Source: Chitinophaga polysaccharea (GTDB lineage: Bacteria > Bacteroidota > Bacteroidia > Chitinophagales > Chitinophagaceae). Taken from it: 64,000 nucleotides of DNA. Positions 17,459-29,401 of the stretch are shown here, in pieces; position 1 is the first letter of the stretch; each line of letters opens with the position of its first letter. The stretch spans positions 2,232,001-2,296,000 of the forward strand of contig NZ_CABFVU010000001.1 in the NCBI RefSeq assembly GCF_902150045.1, read 5' to 3'. Under the pieces are notes generated by a model, which searched no databases, was not told the DNA's origin, and worked only from the letters and a program-made list of their open reading frames with translations. The position numbers were made by a program, and so were the translations under genes.

Positions 17459-17799
17459 AAAAGTCAGAAAGTCAGGATTGAGCGGAGGGATGGTCTTCGG
17501 TGGTTGTCTTTTTGATGATTATGTTGATTTGATTTTCGGGGAATCAGGGGAGATGTAAGCAATTGATTATATGGGTTTGTTGTTTTAGGGGAGAATGAAA
17601 GCGGCAGACTATGCTGCTTTTTTTGATACTGTGGAAGACGGAATCAGTTGATTACGCTAATTACGGTTTACCTCCATCGCATCATAAACGGAAGATACAC
17701 CAGCTAACGGTACTGGTTTTATTTTCCGGATGTATAAAATAGTGGAAGACGGAACCGGGCTGGCTATACCGGTTTCGCCAGTTTTTCAGGAGAAGTTAT
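17459..17799. other. Intergenic stretch without a gene, with a 13-nt repeat
   Basis: I see no convincing reading frame in either direction. GTGGAAGACGGAA occurs at 17631-17643 and again at 17742-17754. The region separates the divergent flank of the efflux operon from the 3' end of the aminotransferase gene. No RNA structure is recognised beyond the terminator that follows. Confidence 0.4.
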
Positions 17800-17849
17800 T
17801 TTTATAAAAAAGGGGAGATGGAAGTGAATACCTCACTTCCATCTCCCCT
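17800..17849 (-). terminator. Long intrinsic terminator of the aminotransferase gene
   Basis: A perfect 17-bp stem (17811-17827 with 17833-17849) closes a 5-nt loop. On the minus strand it is followed at once by a TTTTTTATAAAAATAA tract. It lies 62 nt after the aminotransferase stop. Confidence 0.9.
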
Positions 17850-17911
17850 GAATATTAAATGAAGTTCGATTAAATCAGCATAATCATGCTTCAGGACAAA
17901 GTCCGCGGCAA

Positions 17912-19171
17912 TTATTTCAGTTTTTCGAGCGCTGCCTGCAATTTCTCAAACATGCCAGAGATCTCTTCCTTCACGCAGGTGCCCACGCTCAGGCGGTACC
18001 ATGGAGAGTTTTTAGCAGATCCGAAAGCATAAAACGGCACCAGGGCGATTTTAGCTTCATTCAGGATGTAGGAGGTCACGGCAGCCTGATCCGCGAGAGT
18101 AGTACCATCAGCCGTTTGTTTGCCTACCAGGTCAAACTTAACGGTGAGATAAATAGCAGCCTGCGGAGCAATGGCTTCTACTTTATGGCCGGCAGTTTTC
18201 AGTTTATCGAAGCCTTCGTAGATCTTTACCAGGCGTTCTTCGATTTCACCTTTAAAGTGCTGCAGGTATTTATCCACATTCTCTTTCTGAACCAGGTAGC
18301 GGGCGGCAGCTTTCTGTTCTGCCATCGGGCTCCAGGCCCCAACGTGGGAGAGGATGGATTTCATTTTACCAATTACATGGGCAGGTCCCAGGGCCCAACC
18401 AACTCTGACACCAGTAGCAGCAAAAGCCTTACTCATACCATCAATGAACACGGTATAATCCCTCATTTCAGGACGGAGGCTAACCGGGTTATGGTGGTGG
18501 GTTTCACCAAAAGTGAGCACCCAGTACATCTGGTCGAACAACACATAGAGGGGCTTTTCGTCTGCGCCTCTGCTTTTGTTTTCAGCCAGTACCAGGTCAC
18601 AGATCTCTTCCAGCTGCTGTTTACCGAAAGCGGTACCCGTTGGATTCTGCGGAGAGCAGAGAGCCAGGAGTGTTGCGCCTTTCAAAAGCGGCTTCAGTTC
18701 AGCTGCTGTAGGCATGAAGAAATTTTCCGCTTTGGTTTCCAGCACTACATGCTCCGCTTCCAGGAAGTGGGTATAGTGGTTGTTATTCCAGGATGGCGTA
18801 GCATATACTATCTTTTCGCCACGGTCAACAATGGTTCTGAAGGTAGCATAAATGATGGGACGACCACCACAGGAAATAACGATTTCCTTTGCAGGATCGT
18901 AGGAGAGACCCTCACGCTCAGCTATAAAGCCACCTACTGCCTGTCTTAACTCCGCAATACCATCGGCAGGAGGATAATTGGTCAGATGTTCCTTATAGGC
19001 TGTTATGATTTCCTGTTCAAATTCAACCGGGATAGGAAATACCTTCGGGTCAAAATCCCCAATTGTGAAGTTGTATATCTTCTCACCCTTGGCCTGTTTC
19101 TCCTTTATTTCAGCTGCTAACTTGATGATTTCGGATCCAATCAACGTTTCGGCTAAATGAGACAGTTTCAT
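17912..19171 (-). CDS. PLP-dependent class I aminotransferase (aspartate aminotransferase-like)
   Basis: 419 residues of fold-type I aminotransferase. Landmarks are IYNFTIGDFDP near residue 33, YPPADGIAELRQAV near residue 65, CSPQNPTGTAFG near residue 170 with the PLP-binding Asn, and MSKAFAATGVRVGW near residue 245, whose Lys binds PLP. It transfers amino groups between an amino acid and a 2-oxo acid. The donor cannot be fixed from sequence, so aspartate aminotransferase is only the nearest common label. It is a single-gene unit with its own promoter and terminator. Confidence 0.9.
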   Translation of the reverse strand: MKLSHLAETLIGSEIIKLAAEIKEKQAKGEKIYNFTIGDFDPKVFPIPVEFEQEIITAYKEHLTNYPPADGIAELRQAVGGFIAEREGLSYDPAKEIVISCGGRPIIYATFRTIVDRGEKIVYATPSWNNNHYTHFLEAEHVVLETKAENFFMPTAAELKPLLKGATLLALCSPQNPTGTAFGKQQLEEICDLVLAENKSRGADEKPLYVLFDQMYWVLTFGETHHHNPVSLRPEMRDYTVFIDGMSKAFAATGVRVGWALGPAHVIGKMKSILSHVGAWSPMAEQKAAARYLVQKENVDKYLQHFKGEIEERLVKIYEGFDKLKTAGHKVEAIAPQAAIYLTVKFDLVGKQTADGTTLADQAAVTSYILNEAKIALVPFYAFGSAKNSPWYRLSVGTCVKEEISGMFEKLQAALEKLK

Positions 19172-19214
19172 AACCTGCTTTTTTTTGTTGGTTTGTAATA
19201 ATTTTTCAGCGCGG

Positions 19215-19222
19215 CAAAAGTA
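19215..19222 (-). promoter_or_regulatory. Bacteroidota -7 element for the aminotransferase gene
   Basis: The minus strand reads TACTTTTG, a full match to TAnnTTTG, with TTTT at the expected -33 place 19 nt upstream. The leader to the ATG at 19171 would be about 40 nt. Confidence 0.6.
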
Positions 19223-19443
19223 ACCGATTTGAAGATAATTTAAAAGAATAGGGAAATTCTTTTCACTTCCGCTAATAAATGATACAGGTTATTGCATCCC
19301 ATCTAATCAAGAGGGGGTTTTTTATTACTTCCATCTAGTATTATATTAAACAGAAATATATGAATGACTGCAAATCGTTGTGTAAAACCACGTTATCTTA
19401 GTGTATAAGATGTGATGAAATTACGGAGAACAACAAAACTTTC

Positions 19444-19451
19444 TATCTTTG
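19444..19451 (+). promoter_or_regulatory. Bacteroidota -7 element for dnaN
   Basis: TATCTTTG matches TAnnTTTG. The -33 position reads TTAC, a weak match. The predicted leader to the dnaN ATG at 19558 is about 100 nt. Confidence 0.5.
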
Positions 19452-19557
19452 TTTACATTACATTTGACCTTTTATGTGAGGGACAGGTGAAATCAGGGCA
19501 GCACGCCCTAAAGGTTATACCCTTCAACAAAAAATGATAAGCAAACTTATATAAACC

Positions 19558-20676
19558 ATGAAATTTATTGTTTCTTCCTCTACTTTATTAAAACAATTAC
19601 AACAGATCAGCGGGGTTATCAATTCAAATACGGTATTGCCTATACTGGAGGACTTTATGTTCCTGATTGACAAAAACGAACTGACTGTAGTTGCAACTGA
19701 CCTGGAAACTGTTATGCGGGTGAAGCTGGAGGTGGAAGCCAAGGAAAGCGGTCGGATCTGTATCCCGGCGAAGATCCTGATGGACTCTCTCAAAAATCTG
19801 CCCGACCAGCCGCTGACTTTCCACATTGACCTGAACTCCTACGCAGTGGAAATCACTTCAGACAATGGTAAATACAAAGTGATGGGGGAAAACCCGGAAA
19901 ACTTCCCGAAAGAACCGGCTGCCGATGACACTACCTCTTTCACAATGGCCGCTACCGGCCTGGTTACTGCCATCAATAAAACCCTGTTCGCCGTGAGTAA
20001 CGACGACCTGCGCCCGGCTATGACAGGCGTATTCTTCGAACTGGCGCCAGACAGCCTTACTTTTGTTGCCACCGATGCACACCGGCTGGTAAAATACGTA
20101 AGAACAGACGCAAAATGCCCACAGGCCGATAGTTTCATCGTACCTAAAAAACCGCTGAACCTGCTGAAAGCAGCGCTGCCTGATAACGATACTGAAATTA
20201 AAGTTGCCTATAGCCAGAACCATTTCTTTGTGCAGCACGAAGGCGCACAGATGATCTGCCGCCTCATTGACGCCCGGTTCCCGGACTATAAGGTAGTAAT
20301 ACCAAAAGATAACCCTTACCGTCTCACCGTGGTAAAAAGCGATTTCCAGAATGCCCTGAAACGGGTAGGTGTTTTCGCCAATAAAAGCACTAACCAGGTG
20401 GCATTGAGCATCACCGGCAGCGAGCTCCAGTTGTCTGCCCAGGATGTAGACTTCTCCTTTGAAGGTAACGAACGCATGAACTGCCAGTACACCGGAGATG
20501 ATATGCAGATTGCCTTTAATGCGAAGTTCCTCATCGAAATGCTGAATGCAGCCGAAGGAGATGAGATCTCCATCGATCTGGCTACTGCCACCAAAGCAGG
20601 TATCCTCAGGCCTTCCGAAAAAGAAGAAAATGAAGATCTCCTGATGCTGGTAATGCCACTCATGCTGAACAACTAA
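19558..20676 (+). CDS. dnaN: DNA polymerase III beta subunit (sliding clamp)
   Basis: 372 residues, the normal clamp length. It opens MKFIVSSSTLLKQLQQISGV and has GVFFELAPDSLTFVATDAHRLV near residue 158 and FNAKFLIEMLNA near residue 321, ending DLLMLVMPLMLNN, whose C-terminus lines the partner-binding pocket. The clamp is a dimer that holds polymerases on DNA, including the ImuB-DnaE2 mutasome encoded later in this window. The gene is alone, not beside dnaA. It ends with its own terminator. Confidence 0.98.
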   Translation: MKFIVSSSTLLKQLQQISGVINSNTVLPILEDFMFLIDKNELTVVATDLETVMRVKLEVEAKESGRICIPAKILMDSLKNLPDQPLTFHIDLNSYAVEITSDNGKYKVMGENPENFPKEPAADDTTSFTMAATGLVTAINKTLFAVSNDDLRPAMTGVFFELAPDSLTFVATDAHRLVKYVRTDAKCPQADSFIVPKKPLNLLKAALPDNDTEIKVAYSQNHFFVQHEGAQMICRLIDARFPDYKVVIPKDNPYRLTVVKSDFQNALKRVGVFANKSTNQVALSITGSELQLSAQDVDFSFEGNERMNCQYTGDDMQIAFNAKFLIEMLNAAEGDEISIDLATATKAGILRPSEKEENEDLLMLVMPLMLNN

Positions 20677-20736
20677 AACCAGGTGTTAGGCAAATGCTAA
20701 AATGACAAATACTTATAGCTAAAATCTTATACATAA

Positions 20737-20766
20737 AGCAATCTCTGACAAAGAGGTTGCTTTTTT
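20737..20766 (+). terminator. Intrinsic terminator after dnaN
   Basis: AGCAATCTCT pairs with AGAGGTTGCT (10 bp, one wobble) around GACAA and is followed by TTTTTTC. It lies about 60 nt past the dnaN stop. The 245 nt that follow, up to 21011, show no gene. Confidence 0.85.
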
Positions 20767-21011
20767 CTTTGTCTGTGGCCTGAAAGAGCCCTTTTTATAT
20801 TCCCCAAATAGTCGTAATTTTTATCCGGGATCAATGATCCATCGGAGATCCAGGACAGTAACGCAAGGATAATAACAGTAACGTATAAATGTTTTACTGT
20901 GTATTATAAATAATCCACTTTCCCCATATCCACTGCAGAGATATTGTTGGCCTGGTTAAGGAGAACCGCATAGCAGAGCGTAAAACACCGTTATAAATAT
21001 TTTACCAGCAC

Positions 21012-21845
21012 ATGGTAAGTTTTTTTGAAAATATTCCATCAGTATACCGTACTGCCATCCTGGTAAGCGGACTCTTGTTGTTATGGATTATTGAGGGTAT
21101 GGCGCCCCGGTTCCGTTTCGGCAGCAACCGCTACCGGCATGCCGGTACCAATCTCTTTTTTACATTAACTACGGTGATTGTAAACACCGGACTGGCATTC
21201 CTGATTGTTAAGGCCTCAAGGTGGACAAGCAGCCAGCAATTCGGCCTTCTTTACCTGAAGCCGCTTCCGTTGTGGCTGCACACCATACTGGCACTATTAC
21301 TGCTGGATTTTATCGGGGCATGGCTCATACACTGGGTACAGCACAAAACAGCCTGGATGTGGCAGTTCCATAAGATCCATCATATAGATACACAGATAGA
21401 CGCCACCACCGCCCTGAGACATCACCCGGTGGAAAGCCTCCTGAGAGTAATAGCCCTTTTTGCCGCTATTATGATCCTCGGAGTACCCTTCTGGATGGTA
21501 ATGCTGTACCAAAGCCTGTCGGCTTTTATGTCGCAGTTCAATCATGCCAATATCCATTTGCCCAAATGGCTGGATAATGCGCTTAGTTGGGTGATTGTAT
21601 CGCCTGATATGCATAAGGTACACCACAGTCATTACCAGCCGGAAACAGACGCTAATTATGCCAATATATTCTCTATATGGGATCGCCTCTTTGGCACTTT
21701 TGTAAAAGTACCGGATACGCTGGCGATCAGATACGGACTGGACGAATACCAGGACGCCCGTTACCAGGAAATAGGATCCCTGTTAAAAGTGCCCTGGGAA
21801 CATGATAACGTGATGAAGGAAAAGATCAGTAGTCAACATAAATAG
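21012..21845 (+). CDS. Sterol desaturase / fatty acid hydroxylase family membrane protein
   Basis: 277 residues with four or five membrane helices (residues ~14-32, ~52-68, ~85-110, ~150-175). The eight-histidine cluster of this diiron family is visible: HWVQH near residue 110, FHKIHHID near 122, LRHHPVE near 135 and HKVHHSHY near 202. Members use O2 to hydroxylate or desaturate lipids such as sterols, hopanoids, carotenoids or fatty acids; the substrate here is unknown. It is followed 55 nt later by a small membrane protein. Confidence 0.88.
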   Translation: MVSFFENIPSVYRTAILVSGLLLLWIIEGMAPRFRFGSNRYRHAGTNLFFTLTTVIVNTGLAFLIVKASRWTSSQQFGLLYLKPLPLWLHTILALLLLDFIGAWLIHWVQHKTAWMWQFHKIHHIDTQIDATTALRHHPVESLLRVIALFAAIMILGVPFWMVMLYQSLSAFMSQFNHANIHLPKWLDNALSWVIVSPDMHKVHHSHYQPETDANYANIFSIWDRLFGTFVKVPDTLAIRYGLDEYQDARYQEIGSLLKVPWEHDNVMKEKISSQHK

Positions 21846-21900
21846 ATACCTGTTTACAAAACAATTATTCCTTCACCTGTCTTTTAAAATTCGAATACAT

Positions 21901-22152
21901 ATGCAACATTCAACAGCATTAACAAAAACGGCCTGTATATCAGCGCTCATCATTGGTGTACTGTCGGCAGCATTCGCTTTCAGTACCCATACTCCTTCCT
22001 ATGCAGTTACCGCCGGTTCAATAGCTATAGTAATAGGTCTTGTTTCCCTGTATATAGGAAGAAAAAATATTGACGACATGCAGCTGGCTGCTGCCGGCGT
22101 GTTTATGGCCGTGGTAGCCTGCCTGGTAGGGCTCTGGCAGCTTTATAACTAA
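21901..22152 (+). CDS. Small membrane protein of unknown function
   Basis: 83 residues, mostly hydrophobic, with three likely membrane helices (residues ~10-27, ~34-51, ~60-80) and a short polar loop (GRKNIDDMQ). No family is recognised. Its last codons overlap by 4 nt the 3' end of the convergent lipoprotein gene. Confidence 0.6.
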   Translation: MQHSTALTKTACISALIIGVLSAAFAFSTHTPSYAVTAGSIAIVIGLVSLYIGRKNIDDMQLAAAGVFMAVVACLVGLWQLYN

Positions 22153-22625
22153 TTGCTTCTATGGTATTTTTCCACGTAGCCTTCGGCGGCTTTCACCGGA
22201 AACAGTACCAGTGAGGTATCAGAAAGTTCTTTTATAATAGTTGTGTCCACAATTGTGGAGGTGTCTTTTACGCCTTCGGAGTGATTCCATAACAATAAGG
22301 TGTCGTGTGTCAGCACCCATTTTTCGTATACAAGTGTGTACATATTAATGGATCTGGCAGTTCCGTTCTTTCTTAGCTGAAACCCCTGAGTTTCCCTATC
22401 CAGGCCCGCTACGGGCTGTATCCACTTTCCTATGAGCTTAGCTGCATCAATATGCAGCGTATCCGCAGCAGCAGCAATGCTGTCAGTAATGCCGGCATTA
22501 CTGCTGTCTGCGATCATACTAACCAGGCTGCTGTCGTCCTGTAACTCTTCCTTCTCCACCTCTTTCTTACTCCCCTTACAGGCAACCGCCAGTACCAATA
22601 AACACAGTAAACTGAATCGTACCAT
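22149..22625 (-). CDS. Lipocalin-like lipoprotein
   Basis: 158 residues. The signal MVRFSLLCLLVLAVAC ends in a lipobox cysteine at 16. A low-complexity linker rich in Asp, Ser and Ala (residues ~20-60) precedes a beta-barrel-like part beginning LIGKWIQPV, then GFQLRKNGTARSI and a WVLTHDTLLLW strand, the usual pattern of lipocalin-like proteins in Bacteroidota. It is expected to be membrane-anchored and to bind a small hydrophobic ligand, which is inference from the fold. Confidence 0.7.
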   Translation of the reverse strand: MVRFSLLCLLVLAVACKGSKKEVEKEELQDDSSLVSMIADSSNAGITDSIAAAADTLHIDAAKLIGKWIQPVAGLDRETQGFQLRKNGTARSINMYTLVYEKWVLTHDTLLLWNHSEGVKDTSTIVDTTIIKELSDTSLVLFPVKAAEGYVEKYHRSN

Positions 22626-22695
22626 AATTTAAAAATACACAATTCATCATTTGTAATGCAATTTTTAAATATTTCCATTACTTTTACATCTACAC

Positions 22696-22790
22696 TTTAG
22701 GGGTGTTTATCCGATATAAGTTTAAACGGATAAACTGAGATGATACCCTCAGTACCTGAAGCAGCTCATACTGCCGTAGGGAAAAGTAAC
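22696..22790 (+). promoter_or_regulatory. TPP riboswitch (THI-box)
   Basis: Conserved core segments are in order: GGGGTG, an extended P3 arm (TTTATCCG with CGGATAAA), CTGAGATGATACCC, ACCTGA, then a short arm (GCAG with CTGC) and CGTAGGGAA. It binds thiamin pyrophosphate and lowers expression of the thi operon downstream. The first gene starts 60 nt later, and no clear terminator lies between, so control is more likely at translation of thiS. The element is followed by genes of the pathway it is known to regulate. Confidence 0.95.
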
Positions 22791-22850
22791 TGAACCTTTC
22801 TCATCTTCCACATCCTTAAAGTTTATTGTTTCACTTAAATTCCAATTAAC

Positions 22851-24993
<2,143 letters not shown>

Positions 24994-25031
24994 ATGCTTT
25001 CTCACTGGAATTTCATAAGAAAATTAATGCC

Positions 25032-25721
25032 TTGATCTGGATTATCACATCACCTGAACGTATATACGAAGAAGCGTCTGTCGTTAGCGCGTTGCTGGCG
25101 GCAGGCGCCTCACGTGTACTGTTAAGGAAACCCGGATGGTCCACCCAACAGTATGTCGGCTTATTGGAGGCGATCCCTTCTGAATATTACAACCGGCTGC
25201 TGATCAGGGATGAGCCACTGCTTGCTTACAGGTATAAACTTGCTGGTGTGCATTGGAGCGGGGCTGCCCGCCGGCTGATGCAGCCCTTTATTTCCGGTGG
25301 CGATGCAATGTTAACAGAAAGGGAAAATACAGGCACCGGGAAAGCGGTTCCTGCTACCGGCCCGGGGAAGCAACAGCACAGGTATACATCTCCTGAAAAT
25401 TTCAAAGAAAACAGCACAGGTATACATTCCATAGAAGAGATAACGTTAACGGACACACGCTTCAGGACATTATTGCTGAGCCCTGTATTCAACAGCATCT
25501 CCAAGCCTGGCTATCATGGCCGGCTGGAAGGAGTGCTCACGAAAAAAGACAACCGGCAGGTACTTGCTTTAGGCGGTGTGGATCATACTAATATACACTT
25601 ATTAAAAACCCGGCAGTTTGATGGCGCAGCGTTGCTGGGGGCTATCTGGAAAACACCGGCGCAGGCCGTGGAAAATTACTGCCGTATACAACAAATATGG
25701 AACAGGAACGACCTAATGTAA
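25032..25721 (+). CDS. Divergent thiamin phosphate synthase-like protein (ThiE/TenI family)
   Basis: 229 residues starting at TTG (LIWIITSPERIYEEAS); no ATG fits this frame. It follows the TIM-barrel outline of ThiE: RVLLRKPGWS for the first phosphate loop, LLIRDEPLLAYRY where ThiE has its IND segment, GVHWSG for GVHLG, LLSPVFNSISKPGYHG for the phosphate-binding loop and LALGGVD for AIGGI. A 40-residue Gly/Thr/Ser-rich insert (residues ~93-135) is unusual. A second, more canonical ThiE is two genes on. This one may be the TenI-like partner or a second synthase. It overlaps thiD by 25 nt. Confidence 0.75.
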   Translation: MIWIITSPERIYEEASVVSALLAAGASRVLLRKPGWSTQQYVGLLEAIPSEYYNRLLIRDEPLLAYRYKLAGVHWSGAARRLMQPFISGGDAMLTERENTGTGKAVPATGPGKQQHRYTSPENFKENSTGIHSIEEITLTDTRFRTLLLSPVFNSISKPGYHGRLEGVLTKKDNRQVLALGGVDHTNIHLLKTRQFDGAALLGAIWKTPAQAVENYCRIQQIWNRNDLM

Positions 25722-26449
25722 TGAGCTTTGCCGGCCTGGATCCCAGCGGTGGTGCGGGTTTACTGGCAGATATCAAAACATTTGAACAACACATAGTAAA
25801 CGGAATGGGTGTTTGCACAGCCATCACAGTTCAGACACCGGAGCAGTTTATATCGGTAGAGTGGCTACCGGTTACGCATATACTGGCCCAGGCGAAACCA
25901 TTGTTGTGCAACAACCGCCTGCAATACTGCAAGATCGGGATCATGCCGGATATACAGTCGCTGCTTGAACTGGTACGACAGATAAAACAATTATGCCCTG
26001 GCATCCGCATCATTGTGGATCCGGTATTGAAAGCATCTGCCGGCTTCTCTTTTCATAGCAGTATTCATCAGCAGGCCTGGAAAGAATTGCTCTCCGAAAT
26101 ATACCTGCTAACGCCCAACTACGACGAGGCGCTGTTGCTGTCTGGCCTTACAGACGGAGAAGCGGCAGCCCGGCAATTGTCTGCAGGATGTGCAGTGTTA
26201 CTAAAAGGAGGCCACCATAAGAGCAAGCCGGGTTATGATATACTTTATACCGGCGATGTGATCCACACCCTTGCACCGGTACTGAAGGAAGTATTCCCCA
26301 AGCATGGCTCCGGTTGCGTACTATCTGCCGCTATTACTGCAGGTCTGGCAAAGGGGCTATCATTGCCCGAAGCATGCGCTAACGGCAAAGCATATACGGA
26401 AAAATTATTAGCCAGTCATTCATCATTAACAGGATATCATCACATATGA
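25697..26449 (+). CDS. thiD: Hydroxymethylpyrimidine (phosphomethylpyrimidine) kinase ThiD
   Basis: 250 residues of the ribokinase-like fold. SFAGLDPSGGAGLLADIKTF at the N-terminus, VDPVLKASAG near residue 116 and the anion-hole and base motif GSGCVLSAAI near residue 211 are all present. It phosphorylates HMP and HMP phosphate to HMP pyrophosphate, which ThiE then couples to the thiazole. Its start lies within the preceding ThiE-like gene and its stop overlaps thiE by 4 nt, showing translational coupling. Confidence 0.95.
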   Translation: MEQERPNVMSFAGLDPSGGAGLLADIKTFEQHIVNGMGVCTAITVQTPEQFISVEWLPVTHILAQAKPLLCNNRLQYCKIGIMPDIQSLLELVRQIKQLCPGIRIIVDPVLKASAGFSFHSSIHQQAWKELLSEIYLLTPNYDEALLLSGLTDGEAAARQLSAGCAVLLKGGHHKSKPGYDILYTGDVIHTLAPVLKEVFPKHGSGCVLSAAITAGLAKGLSLPEACANGKAYTEKLLASHSSLTGYHHI

Positions 26450-27078
26450 TCAGCTACTTACATTACATATCACAACCATCACATACAGATAATATACAGG
26501 CAGCCTGTGATGCAGGCTGTAAATGGATTCAGCTCCGTATTAAAAACGAAACGCCGGATAAAGTAATGCCGGTGGCAGAAGCCGCAAAAAAAATCTGCGA
26601 CCGTTACCAGGCCGCACTTATCATCAATGATTATCCGCAGGTGGCAGTGGCGGTAGAAGCGGCGGGCGTACACGTAGGGAAACTGGATATGACGGTAGCT
26701 GCCGCCCGTACTATTACCGGCAGCAATATGATTGTTGGCGGTACCGCCAATACTCTTACAGATATCCTGCAGCATGTGCAGGACGGCGCCAGTTATGTAG
26801 GCGTAGGTCCGTACAGGTTTACCACTACCAAGCAAAACTTAAGCCCCATACTGGGACTTAGTGGTTACCAGTCTATATTACAAGCCCTGAAAGAAAAGCA
26901 TATATCCATTCCCGTTATTGCCATTGGCGGTATTATGCCGGAAGATATTCCCAGGCTGATGGAAACCGGCATTCATGGCATTGCAGTCAGCGGAGTGATT
27001 ACACATGCAACGGATAAACAGGCCGTTGTTAATCTCATTCACCAACAGTTAAAACAATTATCCACATGGAGCCATTAG
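26446..27078 (+). CDS. thiE: Thiamin phosphate synthase ThiE
   Basis: 210 residues. The canonical ThiE motifs are all seen: WIQLRIKN near residue 26, [11 protein letters not shown] near 63, GVHVGKLD near 82, [13 protein letters not shown] near 118 and [12 protein letters not shown] near 159. It joins HMP pyrophosphate and thiazole phosphate into thiamin phosphate. It is coupled by overlap to thiD upstream and overlaps thiG by 13 nt downstream. Confidence 0.96.
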   Translation: MISYLHYISQPSHTDNIQAACDAGCKWIQLRIKNETPDKVMPVAEAAKKICDRYQAALIINDYPQVAVAVEAAGVHVGKLDMTVAAARTITGSNMIVGGTANTLTDILQHVQDGASYVGVGPYRFTTTKQNLSPILGLSGYQSILQALKEKHISIPVIAIGGIMPEDIPRLMETGIHGIAVSGVITHATDKQAVVNLIHQQLKQLSTWSH

Positions 27079-27839
27079 TTATTGCCGGACGGGAATTTCA
27101 TTCCCGTTTATTTACCGGTACCGGGAAATTTTCTTCCCCTGAGATGATGGAAAACGCGCTGCTGGCCTCTGGCAGCGAGCTTGTTACCGTAGCGCTGAAA
27201 CGGGTGGACATGGATAATAAGGCAGATAATATGCTGCGTCATCTATCGCATTCAAGGATACATCTGCTTCCCAATACATCCGGTGTGCGCACCGCCAAAG
27301 AAGCGGTATACGCTGCAGAGCTAGCCCGTGAAGCCCTGGAAACCAACTGGATCAAACTGGAAATCCATCCGGATCCCCGGTACCTGATGCCCGATCCGGT
27401 AGAAACTTTAATGGCGGCGGAAGAACTGGTAAAACTGGGATTTGTGGTGCTTCCCTATGTGCACGCGGATCCCGTGCTCTGTAAGCGGCTGGAAGATGCA
27501 GGCACTGCTGCCGTAATGCCTCTTGGTGCGCCTATCGGGAGTAACAAGGGATTGAAAACCTTCGACTTCCTGGAGATCATTATTGCACAAAGCAACATAC
27601 CAGTGATAGTGGATGCAGGCATTGGCAGTCCTTCACATGCCGCCCAGGCCATGGAAATGGGCGCTGCAGCGGTATTGGTAAATACCGCCATTGCCATTGC
27701 CCGGAACCCCGTACAAATGGCCGCTGCTTTTAAGGCAGGAGTAGAGGCGGGGCGTATGGCGTATGAAGCCGGCCTGCCCGTCAGCAGTCAACATGCGGTG
27801 GCATCCAGCCCGTTGATCGCATTCCTGGATGAAGCCTGA
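27066..27839 (+). CDS. thiG: Thiazole synthase ThiG
   Basis: 257 residues, TIM barrel. [13 protein letters not shown] near residue 38 contains the Lys that forms a Schiff base with the sugar substrate; [26 protein letters not shown] and [12 protein letters not shown] are further ThiG signatures. It builds the thiazole phosphate from deoxyxylulose 5-phosphate, dehydroglycine from ThiH and sulfur from ThiS. The start overlaps thiE by 13 nt. Confidence 0.97.
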   Translation: MEPLVIAGREFHSRLFTGTGKFSSPEMMENALLASGSELVTVALKRVDMDNKADNMLRHLSHSRIHLLPNTSGVRTAKEAVYAAELAREALETNWIKLEIHPDPRYLMPDPVETLMAAEELVKLGFVVLPYVHADPVLCKRLEDAGTAAVMPLGAPIGSNKGLKTFDFLEIIIAQSNIPVIVDAGIGSPSHAAQAMEMGAAAVLVNTAIAIARNPVQMAAAFKAGVEAGRMAYEAGLPVSSQHAVASSPLIAFLDEA

Positions 27840-27869
27840 CCTATTTAATCATTTTATTAAACCTTCCTT

Positions 27870-29000
27870 ATGTTTAAAAGCATATTTGATCAGTATGAAT
27901 GGAATGAGGTAAAAGCCGGTATTTATGCTAAAACAGCCGGAGATGTAGAACAGGCCCTGCATAACCAGCGCCGTTCCCTGGACGATTTCGCAGCGCTGAT
28001 TTCGCCGGCAGCAGCGCCTTATCTGGGGCAGATGGCTGCTATCAGTAACGTGCTTACCCGGCAGCGGTTTGGGAATACGATGCAACTTTACATCCCCATG
28101 TATCTCTCTAATGAATGCCAGAATATATGCACCTATTGCGGCTTCAGTCTTGATAATAAGATCCGGCGCAAAACCCTTAGTCCCGCGGAAATATTACTGG
28201 AAACGGCTGCCATCAAGGCGATGGGGTTCGAGCACGTGTTGCTGGTAACAGGGGAGGCCCATCAGCTGGTAAGTACCGACTATTTCAAAAAAACCTTGCA
28301 GCTGCTCCGGCCACATTTTGCCAATATATCGATGGAGGTACAGCCGATGGATGAACAGGATTACCGCGAACTGGCGGAACTGGGGCTGCATGCGGTATTG
28401 GTGTACCAGGAAACGTATCACCGGGACGACTATAAAAAGCACCATCCCAGGGGGCGTAAATCCAATTTTGACTACCGGCTGGATACCCCCGACCGGCTGG
28501 GACGTGCGGGTATTCATAAAATGGGGCTGGGAGTGCTGATAGGGCTGGAAGACTGGCGTACAGACAGTTTTTTTACAGCGCTGCACCTGGCCTACCTGGA
28601 AAAAAAATACTGGGCAACGAGGTACAGCATTTCCTTTCCCCGGCTGCGGCCATTCTCCGGTGGACTAACGCCCAAAGTGGTGATGAGTGACCGGGAGCTG
28701 GTACAGCTTATCTGCGCCTACCGGTTATTTAACCAGGAAGTTGAGCTGAGCTTATCTACCCGGGAGGAAGAGCTGTTCAGGAACAATGTTGTACACCTGG
28801 GAATTACAGCCATGAGCGCGGCCTCTAAAACCAATCCCGGTGGGTATACCGTAGATCCGCAGTCGCTGGAGCAATTTGAAATATCCGATGACAGAAGCGC
28901 AGCAGACGTGGCTGAAATGCTGAAAGAACGGGGATTTGAGCCGGTTTGGAAAGACTGGGATGCTTCTTTTTCAGGGGCAATAAAAAAGGTGGTTGGTTAG
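27870..29000 (+). CDS. thiH: 2-iminoacetate (dehydroglycine) synthase ThiH
   Basis: 376 residues of the radical-SAM family. The iron-sulfur motif C-x3-C-x2-C is seen as CQNICTYCGFSLDNK near residue 88. It cleaves tyrosine to give dehydroglycine for ThiG. GLEDWRTDSFF and SFPRLRPFSGG further mark ThiH. It is the last gene of the operon, 30 nt after thiG. No terminator is obvious just after it. Confidence 0.97.
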   Translation: MFKSIFDQYEWNEVKAGIYAKTAGDVEQALHNQRRSLDDFAALISPAAAPYLGQMAAISNVLTRQRFGNTMQLYIPMYLSNECQNICTYCGFSLDNKIRRKTLSPAEILLETAAIKAMGFEHVLLVTGEAHQLVSTDYFKKTLQLLRPHFANISMEVQPMDEQDYRELAELGLHAVLVYQETYHRDDYKKHHPRGRKSNFDYRLDTPDRLGRAGIHKMGLGVLIGLEDWRTDSFFTALHLAYLEKKYWATRYSISFPRLRPFSGGLTPKVVMSDRELVQLICAYRLFNQEVELSLSTREEELFRNNVVHLGITAMSAASKTNPGGYTVDPQSLEQFEISDDRSAADVAEMLKERGFEPVWKDWDASFSGAIKKVVG

Positions 29001-29215
29001 GCCACCTGATAGTTATTGTTGTTTTTCATGGGGAGGTTAAAAGTAATACAAGAGATACTTCTCTCAATCCTCTCAAAAATAATACAGATCTTTTAATTGC
29101 AAAAGGATCGGGACAAACTGAACAAAATGAACAGGCGTCTTCCTGTTGAACAAAACAGTTGCTTATATGATCTTTTTAAGGCCCTGAAGTAACCGGATTT
29201 GCTATATTCATTATA
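29001..29215. other. Gene-free stretch after thiH
   Basis: No convincing gene is seen. A short imperfect hairpin around AACAGGCGTC-TTCCTGTTG near 29128-29152 might end the thi transcript, but it lacks a clear T tract. Confidence 0.3.
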
Positions 29216-29252
29216 TAAAAAGGGCTGCTTCAAACGATGAGGAAGCAGCCCT
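29216..29252 (-). terminator. Intrinsic terminator for the DUF2383 gene
   Basis: AGGGCTGCTTC pairs with GAAGCAGCCCT (perfect 11 bp, 10-nt loop). On the minus strand TTTTTATATAA follows directly. It lies about 150 nt after the stop of the minus-strand gene at 29402. Confidence 0.75.
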
Positions 29253-29401
29253 GTACCGAAAATCCCGTAGTTGCCATATTACTTATCAATATAAGTATGA
29301 TTGGAATTTCATGAATTCAAAAATAATATGGCCATCCTGAACAACCGCTTAATGTGTTGATTTGAACAAAAAGAACAGGCCGTTACCGCCTGCACAGAGT
29401 A